Source of the DNA: Modicisalibacter xianhensis
GTDB taxonomy: Bacteria > Pseudomonadota > Gammaproteobacteria > Pseudomonadales > Halomonadaceae
DNA: 64,000 nucleotides
Assembly (NCBI RefSeq): GCF_900113605.1
Contig: NZ_FOPY01000011.1
Coordinates: 78,051 to 142,050 of the forward strand
Reading direction: 5' to 3'
This document shows, piece after piece, positions 52,816 to 62,564 of this stretch. The position numbers and the translations under genes were made by a program. Numbering within the stretch: the first letter of the stretch is position 1; every line of letters starts with the position of its first letter. Below the pieces are notes generated by a model. The model worked only from the letters and a program-made list of their open reading frames with translations. It was not told where the DNA came from and made no database searches.

Positions 52816-54348
52816 TCAGAGCGGGCCCTGCCCCTGCTCCCCACCGATCCGGTGCCACTGCCGGCCATCTCGCTTGATGAACTCGTCAGCGTTGGCGGGA
52901 CCATCCTGGCCCACCGCATAGCCATCGACGTGCGGAGTCTCCTGCCAGGCATTTAGAAACGGCTGAACGGCGCGCCAGCCGTTCTCGATGGTATCGGCAC
53001 GCTGGAAGAGCAACTGATCCCCGGTCAGGCAGTCGTAGATCAGGGTTTCGTACCCCGTCGCGGACGGCAGGTCGAAGAAATCCTTGTAGGCGAACCCCAA
53101 CTGGATGGTTTCCATGGCCATCAACGGGCCGGGACGCTTGGCCTCGAAATCCAGCCAGATGCCTTCGTCCGGCTGGATCTGAATGATCAGGTAATTGGAC
53201 TCGGGGCGCTGCGCCTCGCTGCAGCGGAATGGCGCACAGGGCGCCGGCTTGAAGCAGATGGCGATTTCCTTGTCCTGGGCCGACATGCGCTTGCCGGTAC
53301 GCAGGTAGAATGGCACACCTTCCCAGCGCCAGTTGTCGACCATCAGCTTCAGGGCGGTGTAGGTCTCGGTGGTACTGTCAGTGTCGACATCGGGCTCGTC
53401 GCGATAGCCCGGGGCTGGCTGGCCCCGAAAGTGGCCGGCCTGATATTGCCCACGCACCGAATTATGCCGGGCCTCGTCCTTCGACCAGGGCCGGATGGCA
53501 CCCAACAGCTTGGACTTCTCGCTGCGCAGGGCATCGGCATTGAAGTCGGCGGGAGGCTCGATCGCCACCATCGCCATCAACTGGAACAGGTGGTTGGGCA
53601 CCATGTCCCGCAGCGCGCCGTTCTTGTCGTAGAAGCTGCCGCGCTTCTCGACCCCGACGGTCTCCGCGGCCGTGATCTGTACATGATCGATGTAGTGATT
53701 GTTCCACAGCGGCTCGAACAGGACGTTGGCAAACCGGGCAATCAGGATGTTCTGGACGGTCTCCTTGCCCAGGAAATGATCGATGCGGTAGAGCTGGCTT
53801 TCCTCCATGACGGACAGCAGCCGAGCATTGAGTGCCTGCGCCGAGGCCAGGTCATGGCCAAATGGCTTCTCGATCACGACCCGCCGGTACCGCGCCTCCC
53901 CTTCGTCGAGGAGTCCGGCAGCCCCGAGTCGCTCGGCAATGTCCCCGAAAAAACGTGGTGCGGTGGCCAGGTAGAACAATGCATTGCCGGTGTCGCTGGC
54001 CTGGATGATCTCGTCGATCCTGCGGTAAGTGGAGGCCTGGGTGAAATCGCCCTCGACATAACTCAGGCGCTGGGCAAATGCCGGCCATTGTTCGAGGTCG
54101 ACGCCACCCGCCTCGGCATCGTCTGCCTGACTGGCGAGAAAGTCCTCGAGGTGCTGGCGAAAGCTGTCATCGTCTCCGGGCGCGACGTCGATACCTACGA
54201 TACGCAGTGACGGGTCGAGCAGGCCGGCACGCGACAGCGAGTAGAGGGAAGGAATGAGCAGGCGCTTGACCAGGTCGCCACTGGCGCCGAACAGAAACAG
54301 CGTGGCGGGAGGGGCCGTCGGAGCCTGCTGAGGCTGGGAATGGGCCAT
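52816..54348 (-). CDS. zwf: Glucose-6-phosphate 1-dehydrogenase Zwf
   Basis: A 510-residue enzyme that oxidises glucose 6-phosphate with NADP. It has the nucleotide motif FLFGASGDLVKRLL near residue 17, the active-site motif RIDHFLGKETVQNI and the usual length. I start at ATG 54348, with AAGGAA about 8 nt upstream; a longer in-frame start is not family-like. It follows the trehalase gene on the same strand, with a hairpin between, so trehalose breakdown may feed it. pgl and edd are not in the window. Confidence 0.95.
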   Translation of the reverse strand: MAHSQPQQAPTAPPATLFLFGASGDLVKRLLIPSLYSLSRAGLLDPSLRIVGIDVAPGDDDSFRQHLEDFLASQADDAEAGGVDLEQWPAFAQRLSYVEGDFTQASTYRRIDEIIQASDTGNALFYLATAPRFFGDIAERLGAAGLLDEGEARYRRVVIEKPFGHDLASAQALNARLLSVMEESQLYRIDHFLGKETVQNILIARFANVLFEPLWNNHYIDHVQITAAETVGVEKRGSFYDKNGALRDMVPNHLFQLMAMVAIEPPADFNADALRSEKSKLLGAIRPWSKDEARHNSVRGQYQAGHFRGQPAPGYRDEPDVDTDSTTETYTALKLMVDNWRWEGVPFYLRTGKRMSAQDKEIAICFKPAPCAPFRCSEAQRPESNYLIIQIQPDEGIWLDFEAKRPGPLMAMETIQLGFAYKDFFDLPSATGYETLIYDCLTGDQLLFQRADTIENGWRAVQPFLNAWQETPHVDGYAVGQDGPANADEFIKRDGRQWHRIGGEQGQGPL

Positions 54349-54382
54349 GTTTGCGTTCCTTGCTGAAAGCATGAATGTCGCA

Positions 54383-54404
54383 ACCACCATGATTGAATGG
54401 TGGT
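54383..54404. terminator. Hairpin between trehalase and zwf
   Basis: ACCACCAT (54383-54390) and ATGGTGGT (54397-54404) form an 8-bp stem with a 6-nt loop, 19 bp after the trehalase stop on the minus strand. No T-run follows on that strand, so it is an attenuator or processing hairpin candidate. Confidence 0.35.
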
Positions 54405-54422
54405 CTCTACGTCAGGGCATGT

Positions 54423-56006
54423 TTACGACGTCCCGGACCGACTCTGGTGCCGCGAATGCTGCGGGTTGTCACGCAGCAACTTGCGTGTCACCCCGTTGGT
54501 CCAGCCGAAGCCGTCCTGTAGCGGATATTCTCCCCCGCCACCGCCGGCGGCTCCGGCTTCCATGGGAGTGAGTACGTATTTCTCGATGAGCTTGTTCCTG
54601 CTCTCGTAGAGCCGGCCGACCATCGCCAGCCAGCGATCCGAGATTGCCTGGGCCAGCGAGGCTTCGTCATAGTGGTTGAGTCCGCGAATCGCCAACCATT
54701 GCAGCGGCGCCCAGCCATTCGGGTGGTCCCACTGCTGATCGGTGTCGAACTCGGTGGTGGCGATGCCGCCCGTGCAGAGCAGCCGCTGGCGGATCACCTT
54801 GGCGACACGGTGCGCCTGCTCCCGGTCGGCCAGGCCGACGTAGAGTGGCGTGACAGTCGCCGCCGTCAGCATCGTGCAGCGCCGGTCACGCTGCCAGTCG
54901 AAATCGAAGAAGGCCCCCTCGCGCTCGTTCCAGAACACTCGCCTGATTGCCTGGGCTCGCTCGTTCGCCTTGCGCTGGAACGCCTTGGCGGTCTCGACCT
55001 CGCCATTCTTTGCGCTGAGGCTTGCAATCTGGGCTTCCAACTTGTGCAAGAAGCAGTTGAGGTCGACCGGCAGCAAGGCGGTGGTACGAATGCTCGCCAG
55101 TTGCTGTGGATCGTCGAGCCAGCGGGAACTGAAGTCCCAGCCCGAAGCGGCACCGGCCCGCAGGTCGCGGTAGACCTCCTGCGCTGGACGTGACGACTGT
55201 CGCGCAGTCAGCACATCTTCCAGGTAGGCTTCCTCGCGAGGCGTGTCGCGCTCGTCCCAGTAGCGATTGAGCAGCGTGCCGTCGCTCAGGCGCACACAGC
55301 TGCGGTGAGCCTCGCCACGCGGCAGCATGTCGGCGCCGGCCATCCAATAGGCATACTCCTTGCGCAGTTGCGGCAGGTAGTCACGCGCCCGCCGGATCAC
55401 GCCATAACGGGCGAACAGGTCGATCATCATGGCGAACAGCGGCGGCTGTGAGCGGCCGAGATAGTAGGTGCGATTGCCATTGGGCACGTGCCCGTAGGCG
55501 TCGATCAGGTAGGCAAAGTTGCCGGCCATGGTGCGCATGAGATGCGGCCGGCCACTCTCGGCAAGGCCGAGCATCGTAAAGTACGAGTCCCAGTAGTAAA
55601 GCTCACGGAAGCGCCCGCCGGGCACGACATAGGCATAAGGCAGCGGCAGTAGCGACGAGTATTCCGGATGCTGCTGGGGGCGGCGTGTGAGCACGTCCCA
55701 CAATCCATCGATATGCGTGACCAGCGACTGCTCGGGTGGAGAGACGTAATTGCTGACCGGCTCGCACTCGGGAGTGAAGTGATCCATGACGAACGTCGTC
55801 AGATCGAACTGCGGATCGTCCTTGCAGGCCCGGTACGCAGCGAGGATCGCCTCGGGGTCCTTGCGCGGGATGCAATCGACGAATGTCTTGCTGTCCTCGA
55901 ACACTCGGCTGCACTGCACATCGACGAACAGTTCCGCGTAACGCTCGGCGGGCGTCATTGGATCGGCCGGTGCGACCCGCGCCACCTGAGCTTGTGAGTC
56001 CTCCAC
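54423..56006 (-). CDS. treF: Alpha,alpha-trehalase (TreF-like, cytoplasmic)
   Basis: A 527-residue glycoside hydrolase family 37 enzyme that splits trehalose into two glucose units. Signature 1 PGGRFRELYYWDSYFT and signature 2 QWDHPNGWAPLQ are present, as is the glycine-rich GGGGEYPLQDGFGWTNGV near the end. No signal peptide is seen, so it should be cytoplasmic. I use GTG 56006, with AGGAGG 4 nt before it, although an in-frame start at 56087 is possible. Trehalose is a common compatible solute, and zwf follows in the same direction. Confidence 0.88.
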   Translation of the reverse strand: MEDSQAQVARVAPADPMTPAERYAELFVDVQCSRVFEDSKTFVDCIPRKDPEAILAAYRACKDDPQFDLTTFVMDHFTPECEPVSNYVSPPEQSLVTHIDGLWDVLTRRPQQHPEYSSLLPLPYAYVVPGGRFRELYYWDSYFTMLGLAESGRPHLMRTMAGNFAYLIDAYGHVPNGNRTYYLGRSQPPLFAMMIDLFARYGVIRRARDYLPQLRKEYAYWMAGADMLPRGEAHRSCVRLSDGTLLNRYWDERDTPREEAYLEDVLTARQSSRPAQEVYRDLRAGAASGWDFSSRWLDDPQQLASIRTTALLPVDLNCFLHKLEAQIASLSAKNGEVETAKAFQRKANERAQAIRRVFWNEREGAFFDFDWQRDRRCTMLTAATVTPLYVGLADREQAHRVAKVIRQRLLCTGGIATTEFDTDQQWDHPNGWAPLQWLAIRGLNHYDEASLAQAISDRWLAMVGRLYESRNKLIEKYVLTPMEAGAAGGGGGEYPLQDGFGWTNGVTRKLLRDNPQHSRHQSRSGTS

Positions 56007-56347
56007 ACTGCCTCCTGTGCATCTGCCGTCTATGGCGGGTGGCCCTGTGCCATCGATCGCTTCCGGTACGGAAAGAAACGATGACAAAACAGACCACTAC
56101 GTTGGCAGCGTAGCAGTTGCACAGCCATCCGGAGGCGTAGTGCCTCAGTGTCCGGCAGCAGGATGAGGCTTCATGCAGTCCCGAATCGACGGAAGACTTT
56201 TGTGTGATCTAGGCTGTATCCACCAGGCAATGGCGCTTTAGCGACGTTCAAACCTTGTTTCCCGTCAACAAGGGGCAACGCGTGTCATGCTCCAATCACG
56301 TCGTGTTCCCTATCTCTCGTACGTTCATGGCGGCTGAGGCGTGATCC
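56007..56347. other. Intergenic region before the K+/H+ antiporter gene
   Basis: No gene is supported over this stretch of about 340 bp between the divergent trehalase and antiporter genes. It contains a small hairpin (CCTTGTT at 56253-56259 with AACAAGG at 56267-56273) and is less GC-rich than its flanks. I see no recognisable operator. Confidence 0.5.
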
Positions 56348-58066
56348 ATGCTCGACTTGTCCTTTCTGCATGCCACCCCCTTCTACGAACTGACAGCTCT
56401 GCTGCTGCTGGTTGCTCTCGTCGGTTCCCTTGGAATCATGCTGAAGCAGCCCATGATCGTTAGTCTTATCGCAGCAGGCATACTGGCCGGCCCCTCGGCC
56501 TTCGACATCGTTGCCTCGCATGAAAACATCGAGCTATTGGCCGAGCTGGGCATTGCGATTCTGCTTTTCTTGGTGGGCCTGAAACTCGACCTGAAACTCA
56601 TCAGGACGCTGGGAAGCGTTTCCCTGGCGACGGGGCTGGGGCAAGTCCTGTTTACTTCAGCCATCGGCTTCCTGTTGGGACTATCTCTTGGCCTGGATAA
56701 GGTGGCAGCGCTCTATGTTGCCGTGGCGCTGACATTTTCCAGCACCATCATCATTGTCAAATTGCTGTCCGACAAACGTGAAGTCGATTCCCTGCATGGA
56801 CGCATTGCCATCGGCTTTCTTATCGTTCAGGACCTGTTCGTCGTTCTGGCCATGATGATACTTTCCGCGTTCGGCGTGGGAGCCCAGGCCGGCACGGGAG
56901 AAGGCGCACTCTTTCATATACTGAAAGTCATTGCCTATAGCGTGTTGATGCTGGTGATTGTCGGACTGTTCATACGCTATGTAGCAACGCCGCTGGTGTC
57001 CCGCATCGCCCGCTCTACGGAATTGCTCATCGTCTTCTCCATCGCCTGGGCTTCATTGCTCGCCTCCCTCGGCGACTACCTGGGCTTCGGCAAGGAGTTG
57101 GGTGGACTACTTGCCGGTGTCTCCCTTGCCTCGACGCCATTTCGCGAGGCGATCGTTGCCCGCCTCTCGTCCTTGCGCGACTTTCTGCTCCTGTTCTTTT
57201 TCATTGCACTCGGCACACAGCTCGACCTGAGCCTGCTCGGGGCCCAAGTCGTACCGTCACTCGTATTCTCGCTGTTCGTGCTCGTAGGCAATCCGCTGAT
57301 CGTGCTGGCCATCATGGGCTACATGGGATTTCGCAAGCGCACAGGGTTTCTTGCGGGCCTCACCGTGGCGCAGATTAGCGAGTTTTCTTTGATCTTCATT
57401 GCCATGGGAATCTCGCTCGGTCATCTCACTCCCGACTCCCTGGGGCTGGTCACCTTGGTGGGACTCATCACCATTGCCCTGTCGGTCTATATGATCACCT
57501 ATTCCCACTTCCTCTATGACCGGCTCGAGCCGGCCCTCAACCTTTTCGAGAGAAAGCATCCCCTGCGTGAAGCCTCAGCCGAAGAGCAGCGCAGGATGGA
57601 GCGAGTGAGCTACGAGATCATTCTGTTCGGTCTGGGACGCTATGGGAAAGCCATTGCACGCCAGCTTCAGGAACAAGGTTTCCGGATTCTGGCCATCGAC
57701 TTCAATCCCGACGAAGTCCGGCGCTGGCGTCAGAGGGGCATCGACACGATGTACGGCGATGCGTTCGATCAGGAGTTGCTTGGCGACCTGCCCCTCAAAA
57801 GCGCCAGATGGGTCATTTCCGCCATGCCCCAGCATGATCTGGGCGTTACCCATGAGGATCCGCGACTGGTGTTGATCCATGGCCTGAAATTGCAGGCTTA
57901 CCCAGGGAAAATCGCCGTCGCCACCCATCGTCTCCATGAGAGGGACATGCTGTACGAGAAAGGCGCCGACATCGTCCTCCTGCCATTTCAGGATGCTGCC
58001 GAACGCGCAGTAGAACGGATCATGGAGCAGAGCGACAAGACGACCAAGAACCGGCTGCAATCATAG
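56348..58066 (+). CDS. CPA2-family K+/H+ antiporter with TrkA-N domain (KefC/YbaL-like)
   Basis: A 572-residue membrane protein with about twelve hydrophobic segments in residues 10-385 (including LAELGIAILLFLVGLKLD and FSSTIIIVKLLSDKREVDSLHG typical of KefB/C and YbaL) and a C-terminal TrkA-N domain (EIILFGLGRYGKAIARQL near residue 415). It should exchange K+ for H+ and be gated by a nucleotide or glutathione-type ligand. The pathway of gating is not clear because no KefF/KefG-type partner is nearby. Codon choice looks somewhat less GC-biased than in the neighbours. Confidence 0.88.
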   Translation: MLDLSFLHATPFYELTALLLLVALVGSLGIMLKQPMIVSLIAAGILAGPSAFDIVASHENIELLAELGIAILLFLVGLKLDLKLIRTLGSVSLATGLGQVLFTSAIGFLLGLSLGLDKVAALYVAVALTFSSTIIIVKLLSDKREVDSLHGRIAIGFLIVQDLFVVLAMMILSAFGVGAQAGTGEGALFHILKVIAYSVLMLVIVGLFIRYVATPLVSRIARSTELLIVFSIAWASLLASLGDYLGFGKELGGLLAGVSLASTPFREAIVARLSSLRDFLLLFFFIALGTQLDLSLLGAQVVPSLVFSLFVLVGNPLIVLAIMGYMGFRKRTGFLAGLTVAQISEFSLIFIAMGISLGHLTPDSLGLVTLVGLITIALSVYMITYSHFLYDRLEPALNLFERKHPLREASAEEQRRMERVSYEIILFGLGRYGKAIARQLQEQGFRILAIDFNPDEVRRWRQRGIDTMYGDAFDQELLGDLPLKSARWVISAMPQHDLGVTHEDPRLVLIHGLKLQAYPGKIAVATHRLHERDMLYEKGADIVLLPFQDAAERAVERIMEQSDKTTKNRLQS

Positions 58067-58083
58067 AAAGCCCAGGGCTCGAT

Positions 58084-58965
58084 TCACACGGAGACCAGAA
58101 CGTCATGTCGGGATGCGTTCAAGACCTGCCGGGTAACCTTGCCGACGAACCACTTATGAAACCGGCTTTCGCCATGTTTCCCCATGACCACCAGATTGCA
58201 TTCCCGCGCCTGTTTCAGGATCGACTCGATGGGCTCGCCTCTCGTCACGACCAGGCGCGTCGAGGCAGCCAACCCCGCCTGCACGCTTAGCGCCTGCAGA
58301 CGTTCGGTGGCTTCCCGCTTGGCAATGATCCGGTAGTGGCCGATGTCCTCGTCGTCTGCATCGGTCAAGCGCAGGAGTCCTTCGAAAGGCACATCCACGA
58401 CATGCAGCAGGGTCAGCCCCGCCTGTGGCGCGATGGCTCGTGCGTGGTGGATTGCCTGGAGTGACGCAATCGAAAAATCGACGGTCACGAGCACCCGGCG
58501 GTAGGCGTCGATAGCCGGCCGCTTGACGACGAGTACCGGACACGTCGTGCGGTTCAGCAATCGCTCTGCGGTCGACCCCAGCAGGACATGACGCACGCTG
58601 CTCTTGCCCGTCGCGCCACAGACCAGCAAGCTGTCTTCCCTCTCCCCAGTGGCATCGAGCAACTCGGCCAGCAGATCGCCCTCGACGATCCGGCACATGG
58701 GAGTCACGGCTGAATGATGCGCCTGTAATTGTCTCGCCAAGGCCTCCAGTCTGCCGCTTGCCTCGTCGAGTACACGCTGCGGTAGCGTCGCGGCGCTTGC
58801 GGCGGAAAGAAAGTGACCGAGCCTTGCCAAGAGCGCCGGATTCACAACGTGCAGTAACTCCAGAGAGGCAGCAATATCGCGACTCACCAGGGCGGCACGC
58901 TCTACGGCCTGGTGGGCCGGAGCAGAAAGATCGGTGGCAGCGATGACGTGACTGAAGCCAGACAT
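58084..58965 (-). CDS. Universal stress protein with two Usp domains
   Basis: A 293-residue protein with two tandem UspA folds: residues 1-145 (HVIAATDLSAPAHQAVERAA to LLGSTAERLLNRTTCPVLVVK) and 150-293 (RVLVTVDFSIASLQAIHHARAI to VTRQVLNASRHDVLVSV). The first repeat has the ATP-binding-like G-x2-G-x(9)-GS motif; the second departs from it. Such two-domain proteins resemble UspE-like proteins, which are often low-oxygen or starvation responsive. The ATG at 58965 has GAGGAGA about 6 nt upstream. It converges with the antiporter gene. Confidence 0.88.
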   Translation of the reverse strand: MSGFSHVIAATDLSAPAHQAVERAALVSRDIAASLELLHVVNPALLARLGHFLSAASAATLPQRVLDEASGRLEALARQLQAHHSAVTPMCRIVEGDLLAELLDATGEREDSLLVCGATGKSSVRHVLLGSTAERLLNRTTCPVLVVKRPAIDAYRRVLVTVDFSIASLQAIHHARAIAPQAGLTLLHVVDVPFEGLLRLTDADDEDIGHYRIIAKREATERLQALSVQAGLAASTRLVVTRGEPIESILKQARECNLVVMGKHGESRFHKWFVGKVTRQVLNASRHDVLVSV

Positions 58966-59032
58966 TCCGGTCTCCTCGACATGCAATGCGCTCTTTTCTT
59001 CGAGACCGCAAGCGCGCCCGAGGGTTCTGGCG

Positions 59033-59833
59033 TCACAGGACTTTCTTGCGCAGCCAGGCCGCCAGCGCCTCTCCGGCAATGACCAGCACCAGAATGGCCA
59101 GCAGGACCGTGGCCACCGTACGCCAGTCCAGCGTATCGATCGCACTCTGCAGGATGACGCCGATACCACCGGCGCCGACCAGGCCTAGCACGGTCGATTC
59201 GCGCAGGTTGATATCCCAGCGCAGGATACCCACAGCGAAGAAGGTGGGTATCACCTGGGGCACGATGGCATAGAGCACCACCTTGGCACGCGAGGCGCCA
59301 GTAGCCTGCAGCGCTTCCACCGGGCGCCGGTCGATCTCCTCGATCGCCTCGCCCATCAGCTTGCCCAGGAACCCCAGCGAACGAAACATGATGGCCACGA
59401 TCCCCGCCAGTACGCCGGGACCGAAGATGGCCACGAACAACAGCGCCCAGATCAGCGTGTTGACGGAGCGACTGGAGACCAGGATGAAACGTCCCAGCCA
59501 CAGGGTGAAGCGATTGGGTGTGGTGTTCTGGGCAGCGATATAGGCCACCGGCAATGACAGGATCACCGCAAAGAACGTGGCGATGGTGGCGATATTCAGC
59601 GTCTCGATCAGAACGCGCAGGATAGTTCCCAGGTTCGAGACATCGGGCGGCACCATGCGTCGGAACAGATCGCCGATCTGGGCGGGGGCATCCCACACCC
59701 AGGGCCACACGATATCGATCGTGCCCAGCGACCAGCTCACCCCCACGGCGATGATGAGGAAGCTGAAGAAGCGCCACCAGCGCTGGCGGGAGGTGTACCG
59801 TGTCCATACACGGTCGGCGACGGACTCTTTCAC
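59033..59833 (-). CDS. phnE: Phosphonate-type ABC permease PhnE (second copy)
   Basis: A 266-residue permease with six hydrophobic segments and the binding-protein-dependent loop (EEIDRRPVEALQATGASRAKVVLYAIVPQ). It pairs with the adjacent phnE copy, sharing a 4-bp ATGA overlap, to form the membrane pore of a phosphonate or phosphite importer. Two unequal PhnE genes are common in such systems. It is the last gene of the phnD-C-E-E cluster. Confidence 0.9.
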   Translation of the reverse strand: MKESVADRVWTRYTSRQRWWRFFSFLIIAVGVSWSLGTIDIVWPWVWDAPAQIGDLFRRMVPPDVSNLGTILRVLIETLNIATIATFFAVILSLPVAYIAAQNTTPNRFTLWLGRFILVSSRSVNTLIWALLFVAIFGPGVLAGIVAIMFRSLGFLGKLMGEAIEEIDRRPVEALQATGASRAKVVLYAIVPQVIPTFFAVGILRWDINLRESTVLGLVGAGGIGVILQSAIDTLDWRTVATVLLAILVLVIAGEALAAWLRKKVL

Positions 59834-60636
59834 CAGATCATTCTCCTCATGCGCCCACTGACGGCCTCGCTGATCAGGATGACGCCAATGATGACCAGCG
59901 TGATGGCCAGCGCGAAGTCGTAGTCATAGCGGCCGAAGGCGTTCATCAGGGTCGCGCCGATTCCGCCGGCCCCGACGATCCCCACCACGGCCGAGGCGCG
60001 CAGGTTGCTGTCCAGCTGGTACATGGCCAGACCGATCTGGCGCGGCATGATCTGCGGCAATACCGCGAACTGCAGCACGGCGATGTAACCCGCACCGCTG
60101 CTGCGCAGCGCCTCGACCTGACCCCAGTCGATTTCCTCGATACGCTCGGCGAGCATTTTGGCAACGAAACCGATCGAGTAGATGGTCAGCGTGAGAATGC
60201 CCGCCACCGGGCCGAAACCGACCGCCTTGACGAAAAGGATGGCAACGATCACCGGATGGAAGCTGCGGGCCACGATGATCAGTGCTCGCCCGACGATATA
60301 CACGGGCACGGCGGCAATGTTGCGCGCCGCCATGAACGCGATCGGGATACTCAGGCCGACCCCCAACAGGGTGGCCAGGATGGCAATCTTGAGACTTTCC
60401 AGAAACCCTTCGATGAGCAGCTCATGCCGGGCGAAACTGGGCGGGAAGGCGCCCGAGAAGATGCGCGAGGCCCGTTCCATGCCGGCAGCAATGCGCGCCC
60501 AGTCGAAGGGCAAGCTAGTGACGGCCCAGGCCGCATAGACCAGGACGCCGATGGTCAGCCCCCAGCGTAACCAGGCATTGGCAATGAAAGGGCGCTTGCG
60601 CCATTGGCGCCGGGAGGCAGGTATCGGCTGGGTCAT
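59830..60636 (-). CDS. phnE: Phosphonate-type ABC permease PhnE (first copy)
   Basis: A 268-residue permease homologous to the next gene, with hydrophobic segments and the coupling loop ERIEEIDWGQVEALRSSGAGYIAVLQFAVLPQ. It forms part of a PhnCDE importer. It overlaps phnC and the second phnE by 4 bp each, so the three are translationally coupled. Confidence 0.9.
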   Translation of the reverse strand: MTQPIPASRRQWRKRPFIANAWLRWGLTIGVLVYAAWAVTSLPFDWARIAAGMERASRIFSGAFPPSFARHELLIEGFLESLKIAILATLLGVGLSIPIAFMAARNIAAVPVYIVGRALIIVARSFHPVIVAILFVKAVGFGPVAGILTLTIYSIGFVAKMLAERIEEIDWGQVEALRSSGAGYIAVLQFAVLPQIMPRQIGLAMYQLDSNLRASAVVGIVGAGGIGATLMNAFGRYDYDFALAITLVIIGVILISEAVSGRMRRMIW

Positions 60637-61421
60637 GTCGCCAATGCCTCGCTGTTCGGCGTGTGTTGCCGTGCGGCATCCTCGCTGGTGCCGCTGTAGA
60701 CGGCATCCATGGCGTCCTGGTCGAGATCCTCCGGCTTGCCATCGAAGATCAGCTTGCCGAAACGCATGCCGACGATACGCTCGGTGTATTCGCGTGCCTC
60801 ACCGACATTGTGGATATTGATCAACACCGGCAGGTGCAATTCGGCGGCCAGTTTCTGGAGCAGCTCCATGATCTGTCGCGAGGTCACGGGGTCAAGGGAG
60901 GCCGTCGGCTCGTCGGCCAGCAGGATATCGGGATCCTGCATTAGCGCACGCACCACACCGACACGCTGCCGTTCGCCGCCGGACAGCTCATCGGCACGCT
61001 TGTCGGCGTAATGGGCGATCCCTACGCGCTCCATGAGATGGAAGGCTCGGTCGATATCCTCCTGCGGATAGCGACGCAGCGCAGCCCGCCAGTAGGGGAT
61101 GTAGCCCAGCCGGCCACACTGCACGTTTTCCATGACCGACAGGCGATCGACCAGGTTGAAGCCCTGGAAGATCATGCCGATACGCCGCCGTGTCCGGCGT
61201 AATTCCTCGCGCCGCAGCGTAGTGATCTCGACCCCGTTGAGTTCGATGCTGCCGGAACTCGGCTCGACCAGGCGGTTGATGCAGCGCAGCAGGGTGCTCT
61301 TGCCCGCCCCTGACGCACCGATGATCGACACGACCGATTCACCCGGCACCTCGAGATCGAGGCCCTTGAGGACCGGCTCGCCGTTGCCGTAGCGCTTCAC
61401 CAGTTGGGATATTCGCAACAT
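60633..61421 (-). CDS. phnC: Phosphonate-type ABC ATPase PhnC
   Basis: A 262-residue ATPase with Walker A GASGAGKSTLLR near residue 35, signature LSGGERQRVGVVRALM and Walker B DILLADEPTASLDP. It follows phnD by 72 bp and energises uptake through the PhnE pair. PhnC-type ATPases also serve phosphite, so the substrate is open. No catabolic phn genes (C-P lyase or phosphonatase) are in the window. Confidence 0.92.
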   Translation of the reverse strand: MLRISQLVKRYGNGEPVLKGLDLEVPGESVVSIIGASGAGKSTLLRCINRLVEPSSGSIELNGVEITTLRREELRRTRRRIGMIFQGFNLVDRLSVMENVQCGRLGYIPYWRAALRRYPQEDIDRAFHLMERVGIAHYADKRADELSGGERQRVGVVRALMQDPDILLADEPTASLDPVTSRQIMELLQKLAAELHLPVLINIHNVGEAREYTERIVGMRFGKLIFDGKPEDLDQDAMDAVYSGTSEDAARQHTPNSEALAT

Positions 61422-61493
61422 GACCCAGACTCCTTGACCTGACGTGATCGGGAGGCTGCCTGCAGCCTCCCGATGTCCACTCGCTGAAACCGC

Positions 61494-62516
61494 TCAGCTC
61501 TTGTTCAGGTTCTCGGGGGTGTAGCTGACCCCGTTGGCCTTCTGGATATCGCGAATGACTTCCCAGTCTTCCTTGTAGGTGATCGGCACGAACTGGGTCA
61601 CACCGCTGAACTCTTCCCCAAGGGCCGTACCTTCGAAATCGAAACTGAAGAAAGCCTCTTTGACCTTCTCGGCCAGTTCGGGATCAAGGTTGTGGGCATA
61701 CGTATAGGATGTGGTCGGGAAGCGCTTGGACTCGAAGACGATCTTGACCTCTTCCGGGTCGTACAGGCCACGCTCGGCCATCCGGTCGACCACTTCCGAG
61801 GCCACCGGGGCAGCATCATAGTCCCCGGCGACCACGCCCAGCATGGATTGGTCATGAGAGCCCGAATAGACCACTTCGTAATCCTCTCCCGGCACGATGC
61901 CTTCCTTGGGGAAGAGGGCCCGTGGCGCCTGGTTGCCGGAATTGGAGGTGGGCGACGTATGCGCGACCCGCTTGCCTTCGAGATCCTGCAGGCTATCGAT
62001 CCCGCTGTCCTTGCGCGTATAGACCTGCAGGGTGTAACCGAACTCGCCATCCTCGGAACCCATGATCGCGAACGGCACGGCACCCGCCAGATTGACGGCA
62101 AACGGCGTCGGCCCCGTGGAGAAGCCGGCAATGTGGATTCGGTTGCTGCGCATCGCCTCGATCTCCGCGGAGTTCGACTGCACCGCGAAGAAGCGTACGT
62201 CCTTGCCGGTCACGTCGGACAGGTGCTCGATGAACGGGTCCCAGATATCTTCGTAGATGGCCGGATCTTCGACGGGGGTATAAGCGAACACCAGGGTATC
62301 CGGGTTCAGCAACTCGTCGGGATTGGTAGGCGTATCGGCGACGAGGTCGCCATTGGCATCGCAGTAGATCGAGGCCAGGTCACCGCGGTTTTCGCAGTCC
62401 TGGGATTGCTGGGCAAGGGCCGCTCCCGAGTAGCAGGCCAGTGCAACGCCCGCACCGAGTGCCAGTCGGCAAGTGCGGAAGACAGTGGCGTAAAGTGAAG
62501 CCTGGGTTATTGTCAT
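61494..62516 (-). CDS. phnD: Phosphonate-type periplasmic binding protein PhnD
   Basis: A 340-residue secreted protein. The signal peptide covers about residues 1-32 (hydrophobic LALGAGVALACYSGAALA). The mature part has PhnD-family features: LVFAYTPVEDPAIYEDIWDPFIEHLSDVTGK, RIHIAGFSTGPTPFAV and GKRVAHTSPTSNSGNQAPRAL. It binds phosphonates, phosphate esters or phosphite for the PhnCEE importer. Start ATG 62516 gives a normal signal; a TTG-type upstream extension is unlikely. It heads the operon, divergent from the HAD gene. Confidence 0.9.
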   Translation of the reverse strand: MTITQASLYATVFRTCRLALGAGVALACYSGAALAQQSQDCENRGDLASIYCDANGDLVADTPTNPDELLNPDTLVFAYTPVEDPAIYEDIWDPFIEHLSDVTGKDVRFFAVQSNSAEIEAMRSNRIHIAGFSTGPTPFAVNLAGAVPFAIMGSEDGEFGYTLQVYTRKDSGIDSLQDLEGKRVAHTSPTSNSGNQAPRALFPKEGIVPGEDYEVVYSGSHDQSMLGVVAGDYDAAPVASEVVDRMAERGLYDPEEVKIVFESKRFPTTSYTYAHNLDPELAEKVKEAFFSFDFEGTALGEEFSGVTQFVPITYKEDWEVIRDIQKANGVSYTPENLNKS

Positions 62517-62552
62517 GGCGTGGCTCCCGATAGTCTTGATTATTGTCGTTGT

Positions 62553-62564
62553 GCTCAATTGAGC
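62553..62564. promoter_or_regulatory. Perfect 12-bp palindrome in the phnD/HAD divergent region
   Basis: GCTCAATTGAGC is an exact palindrome 37 bp upstream of phnD in an AT-rich divergent promoter. It might be an operator. No PHO box was recognisable in this region. Confidence 0.35.
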
